Below the pieces are notes generated by a model. That model was not told the DNA's origin. It saw only the letters and a list, made by a program, of their open reading frames with translations, and searched no databases. Made by a program: the position numbers and the translations under genes. 64,000 nucleotides of DNA, taken from Tethya wilhelma. Its lineage: Eukaryota; Porifera; Demospongiae; Tethyida; Tethyidae. Positions 34,624-46,513 of this stretch are shown here, piece after piece; positions within the stretch are counted from its first letter, which is position 1; the number at the start of each line of letters is the position of its first letter. Location of the stretch: positions 20,850,765-20,914,764 of the forward strand of contig CAXIPT010000002.1 of NCBI GenBank assembly GCA_964030475.1. The letters run 5' to 3'.

Positions 34624-35982
34624 CTAGTTCTTTTGTTGATCATTGTTAATACTACTCCACATTTCACTGATGAATTTGGCCAGGCGTGGCGAAATATGGC
34701 GAGATGGTAACCTCTCATTTCTTAGTCTTTTCATTGGGTTCCAAGATTCCAATATTTCTCTTACATCATCGACTCGACTGGATAAATAGAGAGTGTTGGA
34801 CTGGTTCCCTTCTCCAGACAAGCCATGGTGACCTTTGACCTCTGGGGATCTTTCCTCTTTGTGACTATTGATGGGTTTCCACAGAATGTGACCTTTGGAC
34901 CCTGTCCTATCGTTACTCTCTCTCTTGTTAGTACCATAGTGATCTGTCGTGGGTCTGAGGGGTGGAGCCTGGCATGATGTCAGCGCTTGCAGCCTCTGCA
35001 CACACACACACACACACACACACATGCTGTGAAGTGATGGTAGCTAGAATTAAGGGTGTGCGTGTCACGTACCTTCTCCTCCCTCTCTCTGCTCCTCTCC
35101 TCAGAGTACATAGGGATGCCTCCATTGCTACGATCTCTGTAGCGGTTCACAAACCTCCAGCTTCCACATTGTCTCCCAATGATTGCAGCTCTTCTTGTTG
35201 GCTCCACCTTCACAGCTCCAGCTGTGGGGCCTAGTTTAGCAGGCGCACTCACTAGTTTGGCAGGTGCACTCAGCGAGGGAGGCTTAGGCAGCCTCAGGAC
35301 ACTTTGTGAAGACATCCTTTGAGCAGTAGTTGCTTGGAGCCTCACCAGACGAGGCAAATGGACTTGAGTGTGTGCCGCATGCAGTGGTCCCACGGGGCGT
35401 TTCCTCTTGTGACTGAACTGCATTCAAGAGAGCACACACTAGCTAGGGACTTGACAAGATGTGACACAACCAGAGCTGATCAAGAACTTACCTTTTTACT
35501 TTGGAAACGGATCTCATCATTTTCACTGTCTGAGCCGCTAGTGCTGATGGTGAGGGAACACATTACACCCGATCACTGACACCACCATGCACCCTCCCTC
35601 ACCTTGACTCCTGCTCCAGGGCATCCATGCTGCACCTCATGAACCGCTGGAGGGTTTTGCTCCTCTGATGCCTCTTTGTCTTGCCACTGTGAGAGGGTGT
35701 GCTGCTTGTGACAATGTCAGGCAGGGCCTCTGACTCGGCAGCACCACACCTAGTGCTCATGATGTGTTCAGCCAATTCACTCACTACCTTCTGCTGGAAA
35801 CTGGGATGAAAGACAGAGCAGCTGACAAGAGCTCTCCATATTAATAGAGAGAGTATACCTTTTGCTCTTTAGAAAGTGATGATAGAGATATATGGCTTCT
35901 CCAAGTCCTTGTCCCATGGCCAGCAAATCTCTCTGGAGGAAGTGACGTCTAAGGAATTTAGTATTTTTCATCACACACACCT

Positions 35983-36045
<63 letters not shown>

Positions 36046-37274
36046 TGCCTGGAGGTGCCTTACTTGGAGTCCCCCCCACTAAGAGTAGAGCCACAGAAGG
36101 TTGCTTCCAAGGTGAAAGAGTTGCTCACTCCCATCCTCCAAGTCACCACCCTCCCAGTAGACTCCTTACAGCGGTGAACATTGAACTTACAACTTTCAAA
36201 GGAGAACATGTCAGGCACCTGGAGGGGGGGAGAGAGATGACAGCTTCAACATGTAATGGTAGATATGTATATACCTCTTGTGAGAGGAGGAAGGGGATTA
36301 CCCTCTCATTAAGGAATTGGGTATGATCACATTTAGGTACATGACATCCGTACATGAAGACGTTGTGTTTCCTACTGTGTCCATGGAGGTCAACATAGAC
36401 CAGCAGCTGCAGTGGTATTGATCACAATGACATCATGCTAGCCTATAGCCTCAGGGCTGGTTGTGTCACCTTTCTCTCTCTCATTGTGGATGCTATGAGC
36501 CTCTTGGTGTGATGGACGGTGGGGAAGAGCTCTTCGAGGGGCTCCTTGTACACCCGGTTGAGGTCCACTCCGGCCAGAGAGGTCCTGTAGTTGCCCACAA
36601 TGACTCCGTCTGGGTTCAACATGGGCACCAGGAGGAAGACCACACGACTGCGAACACTCTAGTACAATGAACACTACTGATAAACAACAATGCCCAGTCA
36701 GCAGTGGCCAATACCTTGGCGTGCTTGTTGTCTGAGGTGAGGAAGTGGATGAGCCCTTCCATCATCCAGCTGCTGTTGCTCTCTCCTGGATGGACCCTAG
36801 CACTCACCACTACAGCAGGCCGCCCTCGCAGCTCATCAGATGAACCTGGTAGGCAGGTGAAGTTGAGCCCGTCAATAAATATTGCATGTGAACTGCTTAC
36901 ATTGGAAGTCAGTGATGGTGAGCAATGGGCAGGTGTTCCCAGCCAGGGTGGTGCACAGGACATCTCTCTTCACATAGGGACACTGCTCCAGCTCTGACAA
37001 ATAATGCAGCAGCTGAGAGTAAGGATACGGGTAGCAATAGCAGAGATAGCACTTGTCGTCACTGTGGGGAAACTCCTGTCAATTAAAGCACACATATATA
37101 CACACAGTAATACAATTATGACTTGTCATGGCTCACTAATTACCATTGACCAGGAAAGAGTATATTCTGAAATATCTCCATGGCAATGATGGTAGCTAAT
37201 ATTGTGTCCAACTCTTGTCCAGCCGTCAGTGCTGTGCTGGGCTTCTCTCTCCGAGTACAAGAGCACCTTCATAC

Positions 37275-37319
<45 letters not shown>

Positions 37320-38588
37320 TGTACAGTCTTTCTTCAAGCAGGCTAGTGAACACTGACCATAGTTGTAGAGGCTATCTGGCTTCTTGAAGTTAGTGATATG
37401 AAAGGTGTAGGTGCAGGCAGCCAGCATCCCCTCCACCCTGAAGTAGAACCACTGGGTGTGCTTGTTGGAGTAAAGGTCAGGGCACAGCTTCAGTTCATAC
37501 TCTCTCTCACTCCTGAAATGAACACACAAACAGACTAGGGGTATATCAGAACTGCACGTACAAAACCTACAGTTTTATGACTTTCTGCAAATTGCCACTT
37601 TCAAATCGTGATTCAAACACCAAGTCATTAGCCTCAGATGGAGCAGCCTCTGCAGCTGGAAGAGGACATTCTGGAGGTGTTCTACTGAAGACCACTCTCC
37701 TCTGACCATTATTACTGGACTCTCTCCTCTGACCCCTTCCAGAGTTCACCGCCTGCCCCCCTCGGGGGTTCACTGTCTGTTCCTCTCGAAGAGTTGTTCT
37801 TTGAGGGCTCACTCTCTCTCCTGCTTTGATCTTCTCTGCCTGACCCCCTTGGGGATTCTCAGCTGACCTTGTGGCTGGATGTGGATCCACACCACCGGCT
37901 GTTTGACCAGCCTGAGGATACCTGTGAACTGGAGTAGCTACACTAATGTTTGCTTCTGGTGGGTAGTGTATGATGGTCCCTGTACTGCCTCCACTGCAGT
38001 CAAACTGTGTGCTAATGAACCGTCCAACTTGCTGGAGGTTCTCCAACTGTTCCACTGGTGTACCATACTTTGAATTGACATAGTGAACAACTTCTGGGCC
38101 TAGTATACTCTCCCTGCTGTTTGTTTTGGGCTTCTTTCTACCAGTGGACAACTTCTTTGCATCAACAAAATTTACAGCTGTCTGTTGTTTTTTAACTTTA
38201 ATCTCTTTGAGTGCGTTGCCTTCTTCCTTCTCTTGGTGGCTATGAATGGTGTGAGCCACCAGTGGAGGCAGACATGGCCCAAATGGCCTCCTCAACAGGA
38301 CAGTGGATCCATCAATACTTTCACTAACTGCTGCAACTGATTGCAATGAACCAAAGCCTAGTTTCCTACGGACCTGCTCTTCAATATCCTGCATGCATAT
38401 GGATATTAAAAGTACACCAATATCAACATGCTAAGTTATGGACGAACAAAAGAACATTTATTTCTTGCCTGTTCAATCTCTGCCTTGAGTACTTCTCTCC
38501 AGTGCGTTAGTTCCAGTTCAGAACCGTCTTCTTGGCCGTAGAGGTGAGCAATACACAACAGAGCCTCGTCTTCATCATCCGACATCAT
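34624..38588 (-). CDS. AGBL2/3-like: Cytosolic carboxypeptidase, AGBL2/AGBL3 (CCP2/CCP3) type
   Basis: This M14D zinc carboxypeptidase removes glutamates from tubulin tails. The N-terminal part is long and Gly/Gln/Arg-rich. It leads into [24 protein letters not shown] and [18 protein letters not shown], the CCP N-domain. The catalytic domain has [13 protein letters not shown] (zinc His and Glu), [27 protein letters not shown] (Arg/Asn substrate site), YVDLHGHS (third zinc His) and SNSFTMEATFCG (catalytic Glu). A charged tail ends at 34624. I chose [11 protein letters not shown] at 38588 as the start. An in-frame upstream ATG at 38702 would add a hydrophobic leader (LLMAFICYLLSALT), unexpected for a cytosolic enzyme. 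The stop is only 25 bp from that of EEF1D. Confidence 0.88.
35983..36042. repeat. (CA)n microsatellite
   Basis: About 30 CA units in an AGBL intron, reading TG on the coding strand. Confidence 0.95.
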
Positions 38589-38700
38589 TGCATTGAGCTG
38601 AATTGCTGTAGGGGGAGTGGCTGAATCGGCATTGGTCGTCAAAGCAGAAAGCAAGTAGCAAATAAATGCCATCAAGAGTGTATTAGTGTAGTGTGATGCC
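38589..38700. promoter_or_regulatory. Divergent promoter, AGBL2/3-like and RDM1
   Basis: 112 bp lie between the preferred starts. The far upstream in-frame ATG of the carboxypeptidase (38702) overlaps the RDM1 ATG (38701) inside the palindrome CCATGG. If both were used, the two coding regions would overlap by two bases. Confidence 0.5.
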
Positions 38701-39411
38701 ATGGAAGTTATTCGTTTTGAGATCCCAGGCTCGGCCTCCACTCTCTTTGTGTCTGGTCTTCCAGGAGGAATGGAGCGTGAAGACAAGTGGAAGGCACTAT
38801 ATGAGGCTTTCTCCAAACATGGGTTACTTTATGAAGTGCAGCTGCCGTCACATTCACAGTCAGTGGACTTTGGATTCATAAGATACTACTCCCACTGCTC
38901 AGCGTCACGTGCTGTTAGAGAGTTCCATAAGAAACTAGTCATTGGGGAAAAATTAATAAGAGTGTGTGATACACTTATAATATTATGGTACACAATTTCA
39001 CAGTGCATTTTTCTGCAGGTGGCTTTTTCCAGTGCAGTGTCTAAGTATGCAAATGTGAGCCGAGTTCTTCACGTTACAAAATGTCATCAGCTGATGAACT
39101 ATTATTTGGGATTCAACGGGTGGAGTATAGAAATGGAGGAGTGGGAGAAGTCAGCTGCGGGGACCAGTGGGGGCGTGGCCTACTCCTGCAGGGCATCACT
39201 GACAGTGAGGGGATGGAGAGTCACTTGCCAGGGCAAGGCCAGCCTCGAGGTCACGGAGGACACTCTGGACACTAGGGCCAAGACAGTGAAACAGTGCTAC
39301 CAGAAGGCGTGTGAACAAGCCTTCTCTAGTTTAGTGCTTGTGGTGTCACCAAATGCCAATGTGCATGTTCACAGCTTACAAGATTCACAACAGAACAACA
39401 TAATGTCATAA
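38701..39411 (+). CDS. RDM1: RAD52 motif-containing protein 1-like
   Basis: The N-terminus VIRFEIPGSASTLFVSGLPGG...WKALYEAFSKHGLLYEVQL...VDFGFIRYYSHCSASRAVREF is an RRM-like fold. After the splice comes VTKCHQLMNYYLGFNGWS, close to the RD motif of human RDM1 (SKCQELANYYFGFNGCS). The C-terminal half contains TRAKTVKQCYQKACEQAFSSLVLVV. RDM1 resembles part of RAD52 and has been linked to DNA damage response and RNA binding. The 57-bp intron (38962-39018) has GT-AG ends, is a multiple of three and has no stop, so retention would add 19 residues. The stop is 10 bp from the convergent CCS stop. Confidence 0.85.
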   Translation: MEVIRFEIPGSASTLFVSGLPGGMEREDKWKALYEAFSKHGLLYEVQLPSHSQSVDFGFIRYYSHCSASRAVREFHKKLVIGEKLIRVCDTLIILWYTISQCIFLQVAFSSAVSKYANVSRVLHVTKCHQLMNYYLGFNGWSIEMEEWEKSAAGTSGGVAYSCRASLTVRGWRVTCQGKASLEVTEDTLDTRAKTVKQCYQKACEQAFSSLVLVVSPNANVHVHSLQDSQQNNIMS

Positions 39412-39421
39412 AATTAATGAT

Positions 39422-40464
39422 TTACTGTTTGTTTGATTTATCTCTGGTCAGTTTTGCCTCCTCCCAAATTGTAACTCCATCACACGTACAGAACTTCTTT
39501 GGGTTCTGAAAGAGTCCTGCTGATCGGGCAACTATCCCACACAGCAGTCTGCGAGAAGAACCACAGCATCACGGTCATGGCACTACTTCCACTGCTACAA
39601 CCATTAGCCAATTAACCTTGAGTCTTGATCGTGAACCACAATAGACCTGCCAATGATGTCCCACACTTTAAGGTCATCAGAGAGAACTCTCAGAGAAGCT
39701 CTCCCATTGGGGTCAGCCTGGACCCCCCCAAGATCCCCTATGGAACCACAATACACAGCACCACAGCTGAAACAGTGACACACGTACCATTGGATACCCA
39801 CGTCAGACGATGTGCATTGCATTAGGATACTGACCTATCACATCCAGAGGAGAGATCACCATAATCGTGAACTTTGACTCTGTAGCTGTTGCCTGGAGTG
39901 AGACCGTCAATGGTGGCATCCAGCACGCACTGATGGGGCGTGGTCTGGACCATCCTCATCATGCCCGCTAACTCATTGCTCCTTCCTTTCAACATAGCCA
40001 CGGCAGCTCCATGCCCGGCCAGAGTTGGACCTGCACCGGCCAGCAGTCAGTGACAAGGTACAATGGCACACACCTTACTAGTGGTACCTGGTCTGGTCTG
40101 GCCATGGCCCCTGAACACCACCAGCCTTCCTGTGCTCTCCAGTAGCTCCTGCACTTCACCAGAAGGAAGCTGAGTCTCCACCAGCACCAACTCCTCGGAG
40201 TGATCCACATACACTGACTTCACTCCTGACAATATATATTATTATGGTCGGGACCTAGTAGAGTTTCTAGCATTGACATGGTGCATTAAACTCTTACCGT
40301 CTACTCCTTGCAAAGTTGACTTGACCTCTTCAGCGCAACTCTCAGAGTTCATCTGAACAGCAAACTCCATCTACGTGAACACACAGATACCAAATCAATG
40401 TGCTAAAGTGTCTGCAAACAAATACCTTAGTGTAGATGCCTTCTTGTTGTTGCGATTTTGCCAT
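39422..40464 (-). CDS. CCS: Copper chaperone for superoxide dismutase
   Basis: CCS loads copper and forms the disulfide in SOD1. The start is MAKSQQQEGIYTK, then MEFAVQMNSESCAEEVKSTLQG, the ATX1-like domain. Its metal motif MxCxxC reads MNSESC, so the first cysteine is serine. The SOD-like domain reads GPTLAGHGAAVAML...CVLDATIDGLTPGNSYRVKVHDYGDLSSGCD, then GDLGGVQADPNG...LKVWDIIGRSIVVHD. The zinc loop and the loop before LLCGIVARSAG are missing from the spliced product. The C-terminus LFQNPKKFCTCDGVTIWEE keeps the CxC transfer motif. The order and the end are diagnostic of CCS. Confidence 0.92.
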
Positions 40465-40578
40465 GTTTACAGCTAGCAGAGAGCGGAGAGACACAGAGCA
40501 GAGGGAGAGGCAAGCCTTTAATATGGTAAAGGTCGTTTACATTACCCACGGTTTTGACCTTTGAACCAAGAGTGAAGG
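40465..40578. promoter_or_regulatory. Bidirectional promoter, CCS/MMS22L
   Basis: 114 bp lie between the start codons. TGACCTTTGAACC at 40555-40567 reads on the other strand as a DR1 nuclear-receptor site (RXR/HNF4 type). Regulatory use is inference. Confidence 0.5.
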
Positions 40579-41910
40579 ATGTTCTCTTTAGAGCCCAGCT
40601 GGGCCTACAGTGGTGCCACGGAGCAGCCCGGCCGTGAGAGTGAGTGGTGTGTCTTTGATTTAAATATTATTATTACAACTCTGATTATTATAATTTCAGC
40701 TGCATCTGAAACCAAGTGCACTTTCTGCAGTGAGTCTGCCAGTGGCCAGTTGTCTCATTCCAAGTGGCTGGCCAGGTATCCTGTGTGTGTTGTCTTTAGT
40801 TGCTACACTACAAAATAGATACTATCTATGCACTACTGTACTTAAGTTAAGGCTCCGCCTAATATTTCCACCAAAGCACATTTTAATTTCTTTTATAATA
40901 TCAATAAATTGGGCATCAGCTTGAATTATTTTGCTAGTACTTAAGTAATTGGAACTATTGATACAAGTAACTATCCGTTCATAAACTCATAAGCTTGTCA
41001 TACTCCGCCATATCTATTTATCACCCTCTGTGTAACAGTGTGTGAGTGTGCCTATTTCTATTGTCTTAGAGCATTCGTTGGTGAAGAATTGCTCCAAACA
41101 ACTGTTAAGTTGTTCGGTCATCAATTTGTGGTGACGTCCCTTCATTTCCACCTGAAGAATGTCTTTTTGCTGTTCTCTCAGCACCTTCATCTCTTGGATA
41201 TCAGTGCTGACAACGACCTGGGTATGTCTCTCTCTTTCTCCCCCCCCCCCCCTGCATTGGCTCACTGCACTCTTCTCTTGGTCAGATCTAAATGTGTATG
41301 AAGAGACTTTAACATTCCTACATCTTCTCTACAGCTATTTCCACAGGTTAGATGCTGACATAATTGTACCATCGTTTGTACTTACCAGTTCTGGTTCTCT
41401 ATTGTCAGATGTTTGACCGTTGAGCCTGATGTTGCCCGACAGCTATCAAGTGAGCTTCAGTCCATGGTCCCTGCTCTGACTCTGGCTGTGGGTGGTGAGC
41501 TCATCCAGCTCCACTCTCACATCATTTGGACTAGTCTGTCAATGTTGTACCACCTCATCCCATCCTCTGGTGGGTTGGCCCTTCACTCAGCACCCATCCA
41601 CCCAGCTGACTCTGATTCACCTTACAGGTCTAGCTGAGTTTGAGTCTCAAGCACTGCAGGCTACCAGTGAGTTGGTCTCATCAGCAAAGACAAACTTTCT
41701 TCATCAAGTGAGGAGCTTACTCCTTTTGGTTGACATTGATGGTTCCCTCCATGTTCACGCAGTCCACTGGCTGTGCTGAGTGGAGCAGGAAGCTGTGGGC
41801 CTCTCTCTACCACATGCTAGCGGGGACACACACACAAGACACATTTTGGATGTACATTTCCAATCTGCTGACTCAGCAAGGTAGTCTGTGTCCATTTGTG
41901 GTACCAATGG

Positions 41911-41956
<46 letters not shown>

Positions 41957-42848
41957 GATATCAGCTGCTGCTTCAGTCTGTGGCTCCTGGCTCAGCTCTC
42001 CCTCATCTGTGGCGGGAGGTATTGGCCAGTGGTTCATGACCATCTCCTGCTCTCTCTCAGCCTGGATGAGCCTCAGCTCAAGACAGCCCTTCTCTCTCTC
42101 TCCACCCTCACACACCAGTGGTCCCCTTCACTACCCGTCCTCTCTAAACTCTGGGAGCTCTTCTACAGAGACCTGGTCTGTTCCACTAATGCTCTTCTCT
42201 GACCATTTCAATTACATGTGTGTGTGTGTGTGTACAGAGTTCCACTGCCGTCACTGCCAGGTGCATTTCAACAGTAGCACTAACGTAAGAAGAGTGCTGG
42301 GTTGGCAAGTCATGTGACCTATGCTGAGTCAGCAATGTTCACTGATATCATGTTGTCATGGTGATGTTCCCACCTTGTACAGCCATTCAGCCTCCCAGCT
42401 GGCCCACGGTGTCGACGATTGGAGGTGCCCCTATCATTACACCACCGGATCAGAGGAGATGTTGCCCTTTGAACTCTTCCTGAGGATCATCCACTGCACC
42501 ATCACTTGCAGCAAGGACCAGAGTGTGTGGGGCCAGGTCAAAGGTCGTCTCTTATCCAAGATGCACACAGCCTGGATTGGTAAGCTGGGAGAGCGTGGTT
42601 TGGAGGGCGTGGTCTCCCTCTTCCTGCTCCTGGTGACGGCAGCTGGTGACCGTCGCGCTCTGGTGGGTGGTGTCTCAGTCGCTAGTGTACATTGTGAGGC
42701 CCCTCCTCCTCTCCTCTGTGCAGGCTAGCAGGGCTCTCACTGCTATTGGGGCGTGTCTGGACAAGACCCAAGTCAACACAGACGCTAAAGTCATCCTGTG
42801 GAAAGGTTTGCTGTGTCCAGCCTGTCAACTGGTGGTCACCTCTATAGT

Positions 42849-42886
<38 letters not shown>

Positions 42887-45800
42887 TCCCCCAGGGGTGT
42901 TTGCCCTCCTCATGGCCCTCCAGAACCACGACCTGAACCTGTCCCCCTTCATAGCCCAGCTCCTCCCCTCCCTCAACCTCCTTGTGAGCCACTCACTCAA
43001 AGGCAACAACTGGGAGGTGCTGTGTGCTGCCTTGAGCTCTGTCCAGGAGCTGTTGGAACTCCAGCAGGCGTGTCAGCTAGGAGCTACTGATCTCATTGGT
43101 AAGTCACAGCCTCCTAATCAAATTGTTGGCAAGACACTGTGTGCATTAGGTCCCTATCTGAGTGAGTTGCTGAGTCAGCACAAATCTCTGGAAGGGCGTC
43201 AGCTGTTGAAGCTCCTTATGTTTGTTGATGGTGTTGCCGCTGGTGTCACGGAGCACCTCCTAGCCCTGGCCTCGCCTGCTGATGCCCCTCTGATCACTGC
43301 TGCTGGTGTCCGCCTCTTGGACTACTGTCTGCCTCAGCTGGGCTCTCTCTCCAAGTGCTCCTCTCCTGCAGCTTCTGCTCAACTGGTGCAGTTGTCAGGT
43401 TCTCTCTATCGGCTGGCAGCCACCTGCCCAAGGTAACACCGCCTGGGATGGTCAATATTGCCCTCTCCCATGCACCCCTACAGTTCCCTGCAGTACCCAG
43501 CAAGAGTCATGGAGGAGGTTGGCCTCAGTGATGACACACATCCAAGGTAGACCATCACTCCTCAGTCCAACCCTCATCACAATGTTGTCTTTTGTCGTGT
43601 AGAATTGTTTGTGGTTTTTTCTGCCTGATTCTCTCTGATGAAAGCACCGCCTCCAGCTCCATTGACCCCTGGAGGGTGGCTCACTCCTGGCTCAGGTGCT
43701 CACTGGTGTCATGTGATGGTCAGCTGACCCACTTCACTCAGCTTGTATCCTCGTTGTCTGGGTTAGCCCCTTTCATTAAGACCAAGGTATTAATGTAGAG
43801 TCCCCTCCTGTGTTTATGTGACATATTATAATATATTATTGTGTTGCTTAGACTTCAGATCCCTCTCTCTTGCTGGAGCAACTCCTGACAGAAATCAACT
43901 CCAACTTTTACAAACTGGTAAGCCATCATGACGATGAGGTAATGGTTGTTATTATTGTTTATGTGTGTGACTAGTACATGGCCTCGAGCGAGGGCTGCTC
44001 TGTTTGGAGGGGGAGGCTGGGAGTGCTCCTCGGGGACCTGATGAGGCACTGGGAGCCACCACCACCCACCCACATACACAAGTAACCATCATAGAATTCC
44101 ATGTGACACCATTAGGTGCTTGTATGTCCACCTCCAGACAGTGGCTGGCAATGACATCACTGGTGGTGAGCATTGCTCCTAGAATGGTCTACAGCAAGGT
44201 GCTAATTAGAGTGAGATTAGAGGAGCTTAAGTGCTGATTGCCTTTCTGTCTGCAGCTGGAGACCAAGTGTTTGCTCCCTCAGATTGTGGATAGGCTTGTC
44301 TTGTCTTCAGATGTCCACCTCATCAGGCCCTATCTGCACAAGGTAGGGTGTGTGGGTTCATATCCCACTCCTAAATACACTTCAATATGGAGCACCCTTT
44401 AGCTTCACTGTCCAGGCCAGCCAGGGTAAATATGGAACACAGGGAGACAATATCTAGACCCAAATATGTTCTTAGCAAGCCTTAGCTCTGTATGTTATGT
44501 GCTAGGTTTAGCTGATGAACATCATGTGTCAGTGTTGAGCCTCCATTCTTAAACTGTGTCATCATCTGTTCATAACTAGCTATATGCCTACCTGTAATTA
44601 TTCCTGTGTATTTGCTTGCACAATGTGGAATAGGTGTGTGCCATTCAAGGATATCCTATGATTATTTGTGTCTTTGCTAAATACCTTGGCAATGTCAGTC
44701 AAAGGACATCCCACCAGTTTACATAACAACACCACTACCTCAGGCTGTGTGGTTTGATCAGCTGCTTTACCCTCTTAATTAGCCTCGTGATCCAGTCCCT
44801 CCCCGCTATGCTTAGCGCCGCTATGCTTAGCGCTTATTGCTAAGCATAGCAGGGAGGGACTGAATCACGAGGCTACGATTGTCCCACTAACTGCAGTTAC
44901 TGTGTAAGGTGTACATGTGTGATTGTCCCACTAACTGCAGTTACTGTGTAAAGTGTACATGTGTGATTAATTAATTGTCCTACTAACTCACTGCAGTTAC
45001 TGTATAAAGTGTACATGTGTGATTGTCCTACTAACTGCAGTTACTGTGTAAAGTGTACATGTGTGATTGTCCTACTAACTGCAGTTCCTCATTGGCCTCC
45101 TACAACTTGATCCATGTGTGGATGGGTTCATTAAAAGAAAGCTGAAACAAATATTTAGGAGATACTTTCAAGTCTATGCCAACCAATCACTGCATCCACT
45201 CACTGCACATCTAACCAATCCATTTGTGGTGGGTTACTAGATACAGTCAGCACTTGTAACTGACCACACTTCTAATTATCTACCTAAAGTCAATCTGGTT
45301 TGAGAATGCCACTGGAAGTGAAATAATGAGATTCATGTTTATAATTATGGGGCAAAATGGCTAACTTTTGACTGGTAAGGTGTAGGAAGCTGGAAAAGCA
45401 ACCAAAAGAACAGGGAGAATGAGCACTTTCCAATGGTGCTTGAAATTTTGAAATCAGTTGGATATTATTCAATTTTTTCTACCGGCATTCTCAAACCAGA
45501 TGGACTTTAGCTCTGTCAATATTCTGTATAGCACAAAATATTGGTGGGAATATAATTTGCCAGATTGTTCAAAATTATTATAATGATTGGCAGAATTTAT
45601 TTTTGGTGGAGTTTTAACATATCCTTACCAAAACTGCCAACCATGAATATTAAAATCACCCAATTTTTGTGCTCTATTGGTACTATTATGTTAGTTGCTG
45701 GCTCAGCAGTGTAGCCAAGAGAAGGGGCTGTTCTTCATGGTTGATGTCATTGCCTCTGATTTCTTGGACCAGCCTCTGACCCAGCTCCTACCAGTGAGTG

Positions 45801-46231
45801 TACCTACCTATGGTTCCCACTCCATCCCACTAGCTGCTCCTTCTCAACTCTCCTAGGTCCTCCATGTTCTAGTGTGTGTTAGTAAGACACACTCCTCGTT
45901 GTTGAGGGGGTGCCTTCTATCTCCCCTCCTGAACTCTCTCCTGAAATGCCTGCAATGTCCAACTACTTCTTCCTCTGCAGCAAAAGAGAAAGGTAAGCTT
46001 GTAGGCAGCTACTAGCTGTAATGATTGTGTCCATCGTACGTTTTATACATATACATGATTCTCATCATGCTCTAGTGTTGTATCTACTGCGTAGACTGGT
46101 CACAGAGAGCCCTGCTCCATCGGAGGGTCAGCTAGAGACACTCACACTATTCTTCGCCTCCCACCATCTCACAGTACGTAAGGCCACATCAAACCGCTCG
46201 ATATAATGTTAGTAACCAGTGTATGTTTGTA

Positions 46232-46270
<39 letters not shown>

Positions 46271-46357
46271 GAAGGTGTGTTGGAGTCGCTGTCATTCATC
46301 AGGGAGTGTGGGTCACCTTGGAAGGAAGTGTGGAGAACAACTAGTCAGCAATTGTAA
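40579..46357 (+). CDS. MMS22L: MMS22-like DNA repair protein
   Basis: MMS22L with TONSL protects and restarts stalled replication forks by aiding RAD51 loading. The start is MFSLEPSWAYSGATEQPG. Early exons give CTFCSESASGQLSHSKWLA, LHFHLKNVFLLFSQHLHLLDI and YEETLTFLHLLYSYFHRL. The best match is PFELFLRIIHCTITCS, then WGQVKGRLLSKMH, then GLEGVVSLFLLLVTAAGDR. It aligns with the VKGRIYSKFH...FFSLFLLLAAVAE region of human MMS22L. Helical repeat exons continue to VLYLLRRLVTES and EGVLESLSFIRECGSPWKEVW. The stop is 46355-46357. A 1.35-kb intron (44345-45698) carries two MITEs and a minisatellite. NCAPD2 follows 156 bp downstream on the same strand. Confidence 0.85.
41911..41953. repeat. (CT)n microsatellite at an MMS22L acceptor
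   Basis: About 21 CT units directly followed by CACAG and an exon. A similar run at about 42849-42885 precedes the next CCCCCAG acceptor. Confidence 0.95.
44780..44875. mobile_element. Foldback MITE, 96 bp, TAGCC family
   Basis: The element is an almost perfect hairpin. It starts TAGCCTCGTGATCCAGTCCC and ends with the complement. The centre repeats GCTATGCTTAGCGC. The outer TAGCCTCGT matches the termini of the elements at 13925 and 30576. No clear target duplication is seen, so it is older or was rearranged. It lies in an MMS22L intron. Confidence 0.7.
44876..45090. repeat. About 45-bp minisatellite in an MMS22L intron
   Basis: Four full units and a partial one. The unit reads GATTGTCC(C/T)ACTAACTGC, then AGTTACTGTGTAAAG, then TGTACATGTGT. 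The third unit has small insertions (AATTAATTG and ACTC). Confidence 0.9.
45284..45510. mobile_element. CTAAAGTC MITE, copy 1 (227 bp)
   Basis: The termini are CTAAAGTCAATCTGGTTTGA and, at the right, TCAAACCAGATGGACTTTAG, an inverted repeat of about 27 bp continuing into GAATGCC/GGCATTC. Three further copies lie at 54195-54439, 60770-61000 and 62573-62793. The interior is conserved (GTGAAATAATGAGATTC, CTTTCCAATGGTGCTTG) and has no open frame. The superfamily and the target duplication are not clear. Confidence 0.88.
46238..46269. repeat. (GT)n microsatellite at the last MMS22L acceptor
   Basis: The GT run ends in GTGTAG, directly followed by the EGVLESLSF exon. Confidence 0.93.
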
Positions 46358-46513
46358 CACATTATGATAATTATACAGCATAACATTATAATTGCACTAT
46401 TGTAATAAATAAAAGTTATAATTAATTTTATGCTGCAGATCATTAATGTGGGCAGGGCTAGTGAAATCACATGATCACTTTTCAAAATACGCGCGCCAAG
46501 CGTGAACTTCAAA

